Below, piece after piece: positions 1-7,818 of a stretch of 64,000 bases of DNA; within the stretch, counting starts at the first letter, position 1; each line of letters begins with the position of its first letter. The position numbers and the translations under genes were made by a program. The notes beneath the pieces are model-generated. The model saw nothing but the letters and a program-made list of their open reading frames with translations. It was not told the origin of the DNA and did no database searches. Source of the DNA: Microtetraspora glauca (GTDB lineage Bacteria; Actinomycetota; Actinomycetes; Streptomycetales; Streptomycetaceae); NCBI GenBank assembly GCA_000721275.1, contig JOFO01000010.1, positions 62,001-126,000 of the forward strand, given 5' to 3'.

Positions 1-1144
1 GGGCGGCCCAGCGGTCGACCGCGGCGAGCGCGGCCGGGGCGTCGAGGTCGTCGGCGAGGGCTTCGCGGACCTCCTCGACCAGGGCGTCGGCGGACGGGCC
101 GTCGGGCCGGGAGACCGCGGCGCGCCAGCGGTCCAGGCGCGCGACGGCGTCCTCGAGGACCTGGTCGGTCCACTCCCAGTCGGCGCGGTAGTGGTGGGCG
201 AGCAGGGCGAGCCGGATGGCGGCCGGGTCGACGCCCTCGCGCCGGAGCGCGGAGACGAAGACCAGGTTGCCCTTGGACTTGGACATCTTCTCGCCGTGCA
301 GGGCGACCATGCCGGCGTGCACGTACGCCTTGGCCATGGGGAACTCGCCGGTGAGCGCCTGGGCGTGCGAGGCGCCCATCTCGTGGTGCGGGAAGATCAG
401 GTCGGAGCCGCCGCCCTGCACGTCGAAGCCCATGCCGAGGTGGTCGAGGGCGATGGCGACGCACTCGATGTGCCAGCCGGGCCGGCCGGGGCCGAGGCTG
501 CCGCCGTCCCAGCTGGGCTCGCCCTCGCGGGCGGCCATCCACAGCATCGGGTCGAGCGGGTTCTTCTTGCCGGGGCGGTCCGGGTCCCCGCCGCGCTCGG
601 CGGAGAGGTGCCGCATGAGCTCGGTGTCGTAGTGCGAGACCTGGCCGAAGTGGGGGTCGGCCTCGACGGAGAAGTAGATGTCGCCGTCGAGCTCGTAGGC
701 CGCGCCGGAGTCCCGGAGCCGCTCGACGAGCGGGACGATGGAGGGTATCGACTCGACCGCGCCGACGTAGTGGCGCGGGGGCAGCATCCGCAGGGCGGTC
801 ATGTCCTCGCGGAAGAGGGAGGTCTCGCGCTCGGCGAGCGCGACCCAGTCGATGTCGTCGCGGAGGGCGCGCTCCAGGAGCGGGTCGTCCACGTCCGTGA
901 CGTTCTGGACGTAGTGCACCTGCCGCTTGGTGTCGAGCCACACGCGCTGCACGAGGTCGAACGCGTTGTAGGTCGCCGCGTGACCCATGTGGGTCGCGTC
1001 GTACGGCGTGATGCCGCAGACGTAGATACGGGCGACGGGGCCGGGGGCGAGGGTCACTCGTCCGCCGGTCGCGGTGTCGTGGATCCGGAGGTCGCGGCCC
1101 TTGCCGGGAAGGGCGGGGACCTCGGAAGCGGGCCAGGCATGCAT
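1..1144 (-). CDS. mshC: Cysteine:glucosaminyl-inositol ligase MshC, 3' end cut by window edge
   Basis: MshC performs the ATP-dependent ligation of cysteine to GlcN-inositol, a late step of mycothiol biosynthesis. It is a cytosolic paralogue of cysteinyl-tRNA synthetase. The translated start has the class I signature THMGH at residues 51-55 and KMSKS at 286-290, both needed for cysteinyl-adenylate formation. About 381 codons are visible; the family is about 410, so only the C-terminal tail is missing. I chose the ATG at 1144; the nearby ATG at 1140 is out of frame. The gene lies downstream of the SCO1664-type gene in the same direction and is probably the last gene of that operon. MshC is preferred over a second CysS because of this neighbourhood and its length. 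Confidence 0.93.
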   Translation of the reverse strand, partial: MHAWPASEVPALPGKGRDLRIHDTATGGRVTLAPGPVARIYVCGITPYDATHMGHAATYNAFDLVQRVWLDTKRQVHYVQNVTDVDDPLLERALRDDIDWVALAERETSLFREDMTALRMLPPRHYVGAVESIPSIVPLVERLRDSGAAYELDGDIYFSVEADPHFGQVSHYDTELMRHLSAERGGDPDRPGKKNPLDPMLWMAAREGEPSWDGGSLGPGRPGWHIECVAIALDHLGMGFDVQGGGSDLIFPHHEMGASHAQALTGEFPMAKAYVHAGMVALHGEKMSKSKGNLVFVSALRREGVDPAAIRLALLAHHYRADWEWTDQVLEDAVARLDRWRAAVSRPDGPSADALVEEVREALADDLDAPAALAAVDRWAA

Positions 1145-1308
1145 GCCCCGAGCGTAACCGGACAGCTCTTTCGGATACGAACCGGATCCGGAATCTTGTC
1201 CGATCATGCGCTCTTGCGGGTGAGCGAGGGGTGTGCATACCCCCCAGGGGTGCGGGCGCCGCCGGGACGGGCGGGGCCGATGTGGCCGAAAACCTGCGGT
1301 CTCCGGCC

Positions 1309-2115
1309 TCAGACCGGCGGCCACGGGATGGCCGGCCACTGGCCGGAAGGCTCCGGATGCCGCCCGGAGGCCAGCAGCGCCGCCACCCGCTCCCGTACGG
1401 CGGACACCTCGGCGGGCGTCAGCAGCTCCGCCAGCCGGGTGGCGAGGGGCGCCCCGGGCGCCAGTGACCCGGAGAGCGCCGTGAGAACGGCGGTGGCCTC
1501 CGCGGGCAGCTCCTGGCCCGCCCAGCCCCACAGCAGCGTCCGCAGCTTGTCCTCGACGTGGAAGGAGACGCCGTGGTCGATGCCGTAGAGCCGGCCGCCG
1601 GGCGCGGGCAGCAGATGGCCGCCCTTGCGGTCGCCGTTGTTCATCACCGCGTCGAGGACGGCCAGCCGCCGCAGCCCGGGCGTGTCGGCGTGCACGAGGA
1701 GCGCGGTGCGGCCCTCCCCCACCTCGGCCGGGCCGATCGCCCGCCAGCCCTCGCCGGGCTCGTCGTCCTCGGTGAGGGCGAGCAGCCGGGCCTCCGGGTC
1801 GGCCTCCACCCACAGCTGGACCATGCCCGGCCCGTACGGGCCGTCCCGCAGCACCGTCGGCGGGACGAGGCCCCAGCCGGTCGCCTCGGAGAGCTCGTAC
1901 GCGGCCACCTCCCGCTCGGCGAGGGTGCCGTCGGGGAAGTCCCACAGGGGGCGCTCCCCCGCGACCGGCTTGTAGACGCAGGCGGCCTCCCGGCCCTCGT
2001 GCGCGACCGTGCAGTAGAGCACCGCGTTGGACGCCTCGCGGACCTGGCCCCGCACGGTGAGCTCACCGCGGGCGAGCAGCTCGGTGTCCGGCGGAAGATC
2101 AAGGCTGCTGCTCAT
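1309..2115 (-). CDS. SCO1664-family PI3/PI4-kinase-like protein
   Basis: A 268-residue cytosolic protein of the actinobacterial SCO1664 family, which falls in the phosphatidylinositol 3/4-kinase-like fold. Visible kinase-like features are a lysine in a VYKP segment (K49), a catalytic-loop-like stretch [10 protein letters not shown] at 158-167, and a metal-site-like GIDHGVSFH at 178-186. The substrate is unknown. The ATG at 2115 overlaps the stop of the DUF3090 gene as ATGA, indicating translational coupling. It lies between DUF3090 and mshC. A longer upstream reading exists but would run into the previous gene. A weak 6-bp hairpin overlaps the stop codon. A role linked to mycothiol is inferred from context only. 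Confidence 0.85.
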   Translation of the reverse strand: MSSSLDLPPDTELLARGELTVRGQVREASNAVLYCTVAHEGREAACVYKPVAGERPLWDFPDGTLAEREVAAYELSEATGWGLVPPTVLRDGPYGPGMVQLWVEADPEARLLALTEDDEPGEGWRAIGPAEVGEGRTALLVHADTPGLRRLAVLDAVMNNGDRKGGHLLPAPGGRLYGIDHGVSFHVEDKLRTLLWGWAGQELPAEATAVLTALSGSLAPGAPLATRLAELLTPAEVSAVRERVAALLASGRHPEPSGQWPAIPWPPV

Positions 2116-2702
2116 GCTCCGCGGCGGTATCCGTTCTGGCGGGGGCAGACGTGGCCCTCCGGGTCGAGCGGGAGGCTGCACAGCGGGCACGGCGGGCGGC
2201 CGGCGTTGACCACGTCCAGGGCCCGCTTGGCGAAGGCCCGGGCCTGGGCGCCGCTGAGGCGGACGCGGAGCATCGGCGGGCCGTTCTCCTCGTCCTGGAG
2301 CAGCCGCTCCTCGGCCGCGGCGAGGTCCTCCTCGGAGTCCGCGTCGAGCTCGACGAGCGCCTGCGCCTCGACGATCATGCGCTGTTCCTCGCCGTCCCAG
2401 GCCAGCGCCATGGTGCCGACCCGGAACTCCTCCTCGACGGGCGTGTCGAGCGGGGCCGTGTCGGCGGCGTCGGCGGGGGCGACGGCGGGCACCGGGGCGT
2501 TGCCCCCGGTGCGGCGCAGCACCTCGTCGAGGAGTTCGTCGATGCGCTCGGCGAGGGCGGCCACCTGGGCCTTCTCCAGGGCGACGCTGGTGATCCGGCC
2601 GGCCGCGGACGCCTGGAGGAAGAACGTCCGGCGGCCAGGCAGCCCGACCGTGCCGGCCACGAAACGCTCCGGTGGGTCGTAGAGGAACACCTGACGGGAC
2701 AC
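2112..2702 (-). CDS. DUF3090 family protein
   Basis: A 196-residue protein of the DUF3090 (SCO1665-type) family, which is confined to actinobacteria and has no assigned biochemical role. The N-terminal half is a beta-rich stretch beginning with residues SRQVFLYDPPERF. The C-terminus is a short zinc-ribbon-like segment with cysteines at 172, 175 and 186 followed by a basic tail. The stop overlaps the next start as ATGA, and the histidine phosphatase ends 67 bp upstream, so the genes probably form one transcript ending in mshC. No membrane segment or signal peptide is seen. Confidence 0.85.
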   Translation of the reverse strand: MSRQVFLYDPPERFVAGTVGLPGRRTFFLQASAAGRITSVALEKAQVAALAERIDELLDEVLRRTGGNAPVPAVAPADAADTAPLDTPVEEEFRVGTMALAWDGEEQRMIVEAQALVELDADSEEDLAAAEERLLQDEENGPPMLRVRLSGAQARAFAKRALDVVNAGRPPCPLCSLPLDPEGHVCPRQNGYRRGA

Positions 2703-2769
2703 TCTCCCGGCTCCCTTGACTGTCGACTGTCGTACTACTACGGCGAGTCCACCCTACTGCGCGGGGCGA

Positions 2770-3459
2770 TCACGGTGCGCCCGCACCGCCCCCGACCTCC
2801 GCCGTCCCGCTGGTGCCGGAGGCCTCCCGGGGGGCCAGGGCGGCGAGGTCGCCGGTGTCGCCGAGGCGGACCAGGAAGGGCCGGAGCCGGGTGTAGCGGA
2901 TCACGGTGAGCGAGCAGGGGTCGACGTGGATCCGCTGGAAGAGGTCGAGGTGGAGGCCGAGGGCGTCGGCGACGAGGGACTTGATGATGTCGCCGTGCGA
3001 GCACATCGCGTAGACGGCGTCCTCGCCGTGGTCGGCGTCGATCCGGGCGTTCCAGTCGCGGACCGCCTCGACGGCCCGCTGCTGCATCGCGCGCATGGAC
3101 TCGCCGCCGGGGAAGGCGGCGGCGGAGGCGTGCGCCTGGACGACCTCCATCAGCGGCTCGTCGTTGAGCTCGCTGAGCTTGCGGCCCGACCAGTCGCCGT
3201 AGTCGCACTCGTTGATCCGGTCCTCGATGTGGAGCGGGAGGTCCGGGCGGGCGTCCAGGAGCGGCCGCAGGGTCTCGCGGCAGCGCTGGAGGGGGCTGGA
3301 GACGGCCGCGGCGAGCGGAACGCCGGCGAGCCGGGCGGGCAGCGCGGCGGCCTGGGCGACGCCGCGCTCGTCGAGCGCCACGCCCGGCGTGCGCCCGGCG
3401 AGCAGACCGGAGGTGTTGGCGGTGGAGCGTCCGTGCCGGACGAGGATCAGCGTGGCCAT
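2770..3459 (-). CDS. Histidine phosphatase / phosphoglycerate-mutase-like, MSMEG_4193 type
   Basis: A 229-residue cytosolic enzyme of the histidine phosphatase superfamily. The N-terminal RHG motif carries the phospho-acceptor His9. The second catalytic histidine is His155 in a CSHGD context, with Arg59 and Glu84 positioned as the usual phosphate-pocket residues. The natural substrate is unknown. I chose ATG 3459, which places RHG at the canonical N-terminal position; an in-frame extension to 3480 adds only an arginine-rich tail. It is the first gene of the leftward operon with DUF3090, the SCO1664-type gene and mshC, a neighbourhood widely conserved in actinobacteria. Confidence 0.88.
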   Translation of the reverse strand: MATLILVRHGRSTANTSGLLAGRTPGVALDERGVAQAAALPARLAGVPLAAAVSSPLQRCRETLRPLLDARPDLPLHIEDRINECDYGDWSGRKLSELNDEPLMEVVQAHASAAAFPGGESMRAMQQRAVEAVRDWNARIDADHGEDAVYAMCSHGDIIKSLVADALGLHLDLFQRIHVDPCSLTVIRYTRLRPFLVRLGDTGDLAALAPREASGTSGTAEVGGGAGAP

Positions 3460-3578
3460 GCCGGCCAGCCTACGGCGCACGCGCGCGTGGCGGGCGGGTA
3501 CGGCGGGGCCGGCGGGGTACGCGGGAGGTCCGGCACGCGCGCGTGCGGGCCGGACGGGAGCAAGGGAGAATACGGCCC

Positions 3579-4562
3579 GTGATCGTCGACGCAGCCCTGT
3601 ACCGCGACGGCCGCCGGACGGAGTACGGCGGCGACCTCTCGCGCTCCCTCGCGGAGGCGCGGGCGGTCGGCGACGCCTTCCTCTGGGTGGGTCTCCACGA
3701 GCCGACCGAGGCCGAGTTCGCCCATGTGACGTCGGAGTTCGCGCTGCACCCGCTGGCGGTCGAGGACGCGCTGAAGGCGCATCAGCGGCCGAAGCTGGAG
3801 GTCTACGACGACTCGCTGTTCGTCGTGCTGAAGCCGGTCCTGTACGAGCCGGAGAGCGACCGCGTGTCGTCCGGGGAGCTGATGCTGTTCCTCGGCGACT
3901 CGTTCGTGGTGACGGTGCGGCACGGCGAGGGCGCGCCCCTGGCGGCCGTGCGCAAGCGTCTGGAGACCCACCCGGACGTGCTGCGGCACGGGCCGACGTC
4001 GGTGCTGTACGCGGTGAGCGACGCGGTGGTGGACCACTACCTGGACGTGGCCGGCGAGCTCCAGATCGACCTGGAGGGGCTGGAGGCCGCCGTCTTCGCG
4101 CCGGGCGGCACGGGGACGGCGAACACGGCGGAGCGGATCTACACGGCGAAGCGGCAGGTGCTGGAGTTCCGCCGGGCCTCCGGGCCGCTGGCGGCGCCGA
4201 TGGCCCGGCTGTCGGCGGGCACGGTGCCGTTCGTGAACGAGGAGTCGCAGCCGTTCTTCCGGGACGTCAACGACCATCTGACGCGGGCCAACGAGCAGGT
4301 GGAGGGGCTGGACCGGCTGCTGTCGGACGTGCTGTCGGCGCATCTGGCGCAGATGGGGGTCCGGCAGAACGACGACATGCGGAAGATCTCGGCCTGGGCG
4401 GCGATGGCGGCGGTGCCGACGATGGTGGCCGGGGTCTACGGCATGAACTTCGACCACATGCCGGAGCTGCACTGGACGTGGTCGTACCCGGCGGTGATCG
4501 CGGTGATGGCGGTCGTCGAGGTGGGACTGTACCGCCTGTTCAAGCGGCGCGGCTGGCTGTGA
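3579..4562 (+). CDS. corA: CorA-family magnesium/divalent cation transporter
   Basis: A 327-residue inner-membrane channel of the CorA superfamily, which moves Mg2+ and related divalent cations as a pentamer. The long N-terminal cytoplasmic domain is followed by two C-terminal membrane helices. The diagnostic GMN motif is at 288-290, at the end of TM1, and a basic C-terminus (FKRRGWL) follows TM2. The GTG at 3579 is preferred because AGGGAGA lies about 10 bp upstream; an in-frame ATG at 3543 would add 12 residues without a good ribosome site. It is divergent from the phosphatase operon and convergent with the ferritin-like gene, with a strong hairpin between them. Confidence 0.9.
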   Translation: MIVDAALYRDGRRTEYGGDLSRSLAEARAVGDAFLWVGLHEPTEAEFAHVTSEFALHPLAVEDALKAHQRPKLEVYDDSLFVVLKPVLYEPESDRVSSGELMLFLGDSFVVTVRHGEGAPLAAVRKRLETHPDVLRHGPTSVLYAVSDAVVDHYLDVAGELQIDLEGLEAAVFAPGGTGTANTAERIYTAKRQVLEFRRASGPLAAPMARLSAGTVPFVNEESQPFFRDVNDHLTRANEQVEGLDRLLSDVLSAHLAQMGVRQNDDMRKISAWAAMAAVPTMVAGVYGMNFDHMPELHWTWSYPAVIAVMAVVEVGLYRLFKRRGWL

Positions 4563-4563
4563 G

Positions 4564-4621
4564 CCGCCCGCCGCCCGGCACCCGTCCGGCGGGGGCCGGA
4601 CGGGTGCCGGGCGGCGGGCGG
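4564..4621. terminator. Perfect 26-bp inverted repeat, bidirectional terminator
   Basis: The arms 4564-4589 and 4596-4621 are exact reverse complements with a 6-nt loop. The repeat begins 2 bp after the corA stop and lies just before the end of the convergent ferritin-like gene. It has no T-tract, which is usual for Streptomyces terminators. Confidence 0.8.
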
Positions 4622-4630
4622 GCGGGCGGG

Positions 4631-5416
4631 TCAGAAGGCGGGGGCCGGGACGGCGGGGCCGCCGAGGGCGTCGAGCCGTTCGGGCATCCGCAGGCCGACC
4701 ATCCGGTGCCAGCCGGCCGCGCGCTCGTAGGCGTACATGCCGTGGATGCCGGCGGCGAGCAGCGCGCTCTTGGGCTTCGGCCAGCCCAGGATGCGGCCCA
4801 TGTGCCGCATCACGGCGAGGCTGACGTCGCGGTAGACCTGGATCTCGGCGAGCGCCGAGGCGCGCAGGGTGCGATGGATGAGCCGGCCGTGGCCCGCGCG
4901 TGCGAGCCGGAGCAGTTCCTCGTGGCAGTAGGCGAGGTGGTTGTCCTCGTCGTTGCAGATCATGCGGATGGCCTTGCCGAGCTCCGGGTGGTCGCCGAAG
5001 TACTTCACCAGGAGCTGCATCTGGGCGGCGGCGCGTTCCTCGGTGACCCTGCTGTGGGCGAGGTAGACGACGACGTCCTCCTCGGTGAGGGGTTCGTCGC
5101 GGCGGAGCTTGTCGTGCGCGAGGCCGATGCCGCGCCGCTCCAGGAGCATCGTGTAGTCGGTGTCCGGCGGCACGGGGACGGGTGCGAGGCCGCGCTTGCG
5201 CATGAGGGCGTGGAAGATCCGGCCGTGCTTGTCCTCGTCGGCGCCGTGCCGGGTGATCTTCGGGGTGAGGTCCCGCATGGCGGGGGCGACGAGGGCGGCG
5301 ATCCGGGCGTTCTCCCAGCCGCCCTGCGACTCGCCGCTGGCGGCGATCGAGCAGAAGAGCCGGAACGCCTCGTCGTCGTCGATGATCTCCTGGAACACGC
5401 TTCTGGCCGTGAGCAT
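4631..5416 (-). CDS. Ferritin-like-domain protein, probable carboxylate-bridged diiron protein
   Basis: A 261-residue helical protein with two ExxH motifs: Glu61-Asp-Lys-His64 and Glu157-Asp-Asn-His160. Additional glutamates sit at 126-127 and 166-167. This spacing fits a ferritin-like four-helix bundle binding a diiron centre, as in rubrerythrin or diiron oxygenases. The specific reaction is unknown. ATG 5416 is preceded by GGGAGGTG at good spacing; a longer in-frame reading to 5575 adds a low-complexity Pro/Arg tail that is unlikely to be translated. The gene is monocistronic, convergent with corA, and has a 221-bp gap upstream. Confidence 0.82.
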   Translation of the reverse strand: MLTARSVFQEIIDDDEAFRLFCSIAASGESQGGWENARIAALVAPAMRDLTPKITRHGADEDKHGRIFHALMRKRGLAPVPVPPDTDYTMLLERRGIGLAHDKLRRDEPLTEEDVVVYLAHSRVTEERAAAQMQLLVKYFGDHPELGKAIRMICNDEDNHLAYCHEELLRLARAGHGRLIHRTLRASALAEIQVYRDVSLAVMRHMGRILGWPKPKSALLAAGIHGMYAYERAAGWHRMVGLRMPERLDALGGPAVPAPAF

Positions 5417-5579
5417 CGCTGCCACCTCCCTGCGGACGTCCGCGCGCTCCGCGGGTCCGGCAGACCGAGTCAAATGCGGTCCGGGACGGCGGGCAACAGG
5501 AGGGCTTCCGGGTATCGGCCGAAAGAGTGAGGCGCGGGGCCGTAACCGGGGGCGCGGTGGCGCGTTGAAGGGCATGACG

Positions 5580-5616
5580 GCCGTGGCGGGGAAGACCCCC
5601 GAGCCCCCACCACGGC
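5580..5616 (-). terminator. Two-stem hairpin downstream of the LLM oxidoreductase gene
   Basis: An outer 7-bp stem (5580-5586 with 5610-5616) encloses a 5-bp GC stem (5587-5591 with 5597-5601). It begins about 20 bp after the stop of the leftward LLM gene. Confidence 0.5.
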
Positions 5617-5637
5617 CGCAGATCTTTCAGGCGCGCT

Positions 5638-6687
5638 CTAGGCGAGGCCGGCGCGCTCCAGGGCGTCGACACCGGCGCGCAGGGCGGTCAGGCGCTCGTC
5701 GAGGGTGAAGCCGGCGGGCGCCAGGGTCAGGGTGGTGACACCGGCCTCCGCGTAGGCGGTCATGCGGTCCGCGATCCGGTCGACGGTGCCGAGCAGGGCG
5801 GTCTGGTCGATGAGGGTGCGGGGCACGGCGGCCGCGGCGCCCGTCTTGTCGCCGGCCAGGTACTTGTCCTGGATCTCGGCGGCCTCCTTGTCATAGCCCA
5901 TGCGCCGCGCGAGCTGGTTGTAGAAGTTCTGCTTGCGGCTGCCCATGCCGCCCACGTAGAGGGCGGTGTACGGGCGGAACACGTCGGCCAGCGCGTCGAC
6001 GTCGTCGCCGACGGCGAGCGGCAGCGTCGGGCACACGTCGAAGCCGTCCATGGTCAGGCCGGCCTTCTCGCGGCCCGCCCGGAGCGGCTTCAGGGCGGTC
6101 TCCTCCAGGTGCTCGGCGGAGGGGAAGATCAGCAGGGCGCCGTCGGCGATCTCGCCGGTCTGCTCCAGGTTCTTCGGGCCGATCGCGGCGATGTAGAGCG
6201 GGATGTGCTCGCGCTGCGGGTGGACGGTCAGCTTGATCGGCTTGCCGGGGCCGCCGGGCAGCGGGAGCGTCCAGTGCTCGCCGTCGTGGGTCAGCCGCTC
6301 GCGGGACATCGCCTTGCGGACGATCTCCACGTACTCGCGGGTGCGGGCGAGCGGCTTGTCGAACTTCACGCCGTACCAGCCCTCGGAGACCTGCGGGCCC
6401 GAGACGCCGAGGCCGAGGCGGAAGCGGCCGCCGGAGAGCGAGTCGAGGGTGGCGGCGGTCATCGCCGTCATCGCGGGCTGGCGGGCCGGGATCTGCATGA
6501 TCGCCGAGCCGACGTCGATCCGCTCCGTCTTCGCGGCGACCCAGGACAGCACGGTGGGCGCGTCGGAGCCGTACGCCTCCGCCGCCCAGCACACGTCGTA
6601 GCCGAGGCGGTCGGCCTCCTGGGCCACGGCCAGATTGTCGCCGTCCATGCCGGCGCCCCAGTAGCCGAGGTTGATGCCGAGCCGCAT
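5638..6687 (-). CDS. LLM-class F420-dependent oxidoreductase
   Basis: A 349-residue luciferase-like TIM-barrel oxidoreductase of the Rv3520c-type F420 family. Its opening (LGINLGYWGAG) and the downstream GVSGPQVSEGWYGVKF segment are typical of these coenzyme-F420 enzymes. The substrate is not predictable; relatives are often associated with lipid or sterol metabolism. ATG 6687 is chosen because it places the first beta strand directly at the N-terminus, preceded by a GGGGTG-type site. A TTACYCATGRGTAA palindrome sits 14 bp upstream of the start and may be its operator. It is divergent from the aldo/keto reductase gene. Confidence 0.88.
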   Translation of the reverse strand: MRLGINLGYWGAGMDGDNLAVAQEADRLGYDVCWAAEAYGSDAPTVLSWVAAKTERIDVGSAIMQIPARQPAMTAMTAATLDSLSGGRFRLGLGVSGPQVSEGWYGVKFDKPLARTREYVEIVRKAMSRERLTHDGEHWTLPLPGGPGKPIKLTVHPQREHIPLYIAAIGPKNLEQTGEIADGALLIFPSAEHLEETALKPLRAGREKAGLTMDGFDVCPTLPLAVGDDVDALADVFRPYTALYVGGMGSRKQNFYNQLARRMGYDKEAAEIQDKYLAGDKTGAAAAVPRTLIDQTALLGTVDRIADRMTAYAEAGVTTLTLAPAGFTLDERLTALRAGVDALERAGLA

Positions 6688-6700
6688 GTCCACACACCCC

Positions 6701-6714
6701 TTACCCATGAGTAA
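6701..6714. promoter_or_regulatory. Near-perfect palindrome TTACCCATGAGTAA upstream of the LLM gene
   Basis: Seven-base half-sites TTACCCA and TGAGTAA match as an inverted repeat with one mismatch. The site lies 14-27 bp before the LLM start codon, where a repressor would block transcription or initiation. It resembles TetR-type boxes of the form TTACTC/GAGTAA. No TetR gene is adjacent. Confidence 0.5.
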
Positions 6715-6840
6715 CGTCACTGGGTCCGGACTCTAGCGCGCCGCCCCCGCATCCGTCAGGAGCCCGCCGCCGCGCCGCCGTCCACAGGTTCTGTCCACAG
6801 GGTCTCCGCGCCCGCGGCACCGGCCAGTAAGGTCCCGCCC

Positions 6841-7818
6841 ATGGAGCAGAGGCATCTCGGACGTACCGGCCTGCGCGTCTCGCGCATCGGGCTCGGCACG
6901 CTCACCTGGGGGCGGGACACCGACGAGCACGACGCCGCCGAGCAGTTGAAGGCGTTCTGGGACGCGGGCGGCACGCTCGTGGACACCGCCGACGTGTACG
7001 GCGGCGGCGAGGCGGAGTATCTGCTCGGGCGGCTCATGGAGCGGCTGGTGCCGCGCCGCGACCTGGTCCTGTCCACCAAGGCCGGCAGCGTCCCGGACCC
7101 CGACCGGCGCACCGACGGCTCGCGCGGCCACCTCCTCGCCGCCCTCGACGCCTCCCTCGCCCGGCTCGGCACCGACCACGTGGACCTCTGGCAGCTGCAC
7201 GCCTACGACCCGCACACCCCCCTGGAGGAGTCGCTGCAGGCGCTCGACATCGCGGTGCGCACCGGCCGGGCGCGGTACGCGGGCGTGGCGAACTTCTGCG
7301 GCTGGCAGCTCGCCAAGGCGGGCACCTGGCAGCTGGCCGGCGACCGGACCCGGCTCGCCGGGGCCCAGCTGGAGTACTCGCTGCTCCAGCGGGGCGTCGA
7401 GCGGGAGGTGCTGCCGGCCGCGATCGACCTCGGCATAGGCCTGCTGCCGTCGTCGCCGCTCGGCCGGGGCGTCCTCACCGGCAAGTACCGCGGCGGCACC
7501 CCGTCCGACTCCCGGGGCGCGTCCGAGGCCCTGGCGCCGTTCGTGGAGCCGTACCTGGACGAGGCCGCGAGCCGGATCGTGGAGGCGGTCAGCACCGCCG
7601 CCGACGGACTCGCCACCAGCCCGCTGCACGTGGCGCTCGCCTGGGTCAGGGACCGGCCCGGGGTGACCGCTCCGATCGTCGGCGCGCGCACGGCGCGGCA
7701 GCTCACGGCCGCGCTGTCGGTGGAGGGCCTTAGTCTTCCTGACGAGATCTGCCGGGCTTTGGACGATGTGTCCGCGCCCGTGCACCGCTATCCGGATCAC
7801 GACTGGAGCACCTTGTGA
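6841..7818 (+). CDS. Aldo/keto reductase
   Basis: A 325-residue NADPH-dependent aldo/keto reductase with the full catalytic tetrad: Asp48, Tyr53, Lys80 and His120. The motif block DTADVYGGG is at 48-56, and the C-terminal cofactor region reads PIVGARTARQL. It reduces carbonyls to alcohols in the cytosol; the substrate is unknown. The TGA overlaps the GTG start of the following gene as GTGA, so the two are translationally coupled. Why an oxidoreductase should be coupled to a RecD2-like protein is not evident. Confidence 0.92.
   Translation: MEQRHLGRTGLRVSRIGLGTLTWGRDTDEHDAAEQLKAFWDAGGTLVDTADVYGGGEAEYLLGRLMERLVPRRDLVLSTKAGSVPDPDRRTDGSRGHLLAALDASLARLGTDHVDLWQLHAYDPHTPLEESLQALDIAVRTGRARYAGVANFCGWQLAKAGTWQLAGDRTRLAGAQLEYSLLQRGVEREVLPAAIDLGIGLLPSSPLGRGVLTGKYRGGTPSDSRGASEALAPFVEPYLDEAASRIVEAVSTAADGLATSPLHVALAWVRDRPGVTAPIVGARTARQLTAALSVEGLSLPDEICRALDDVSAPVHRYPDHDWSTL

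Noticed and set aside
1175..1184. CCGGATCCGG palindrome upstream of mshC
   Set aside because: A short GC palindrome of this kind is expected by chance here and has no second copy or promoter context.
191..1588. Long plus-strand reading frame opposite mshC
   Set aside because: It has the skewed composition of an antisense shadow; the minus strand encodes MshC with both synthetase motifs.
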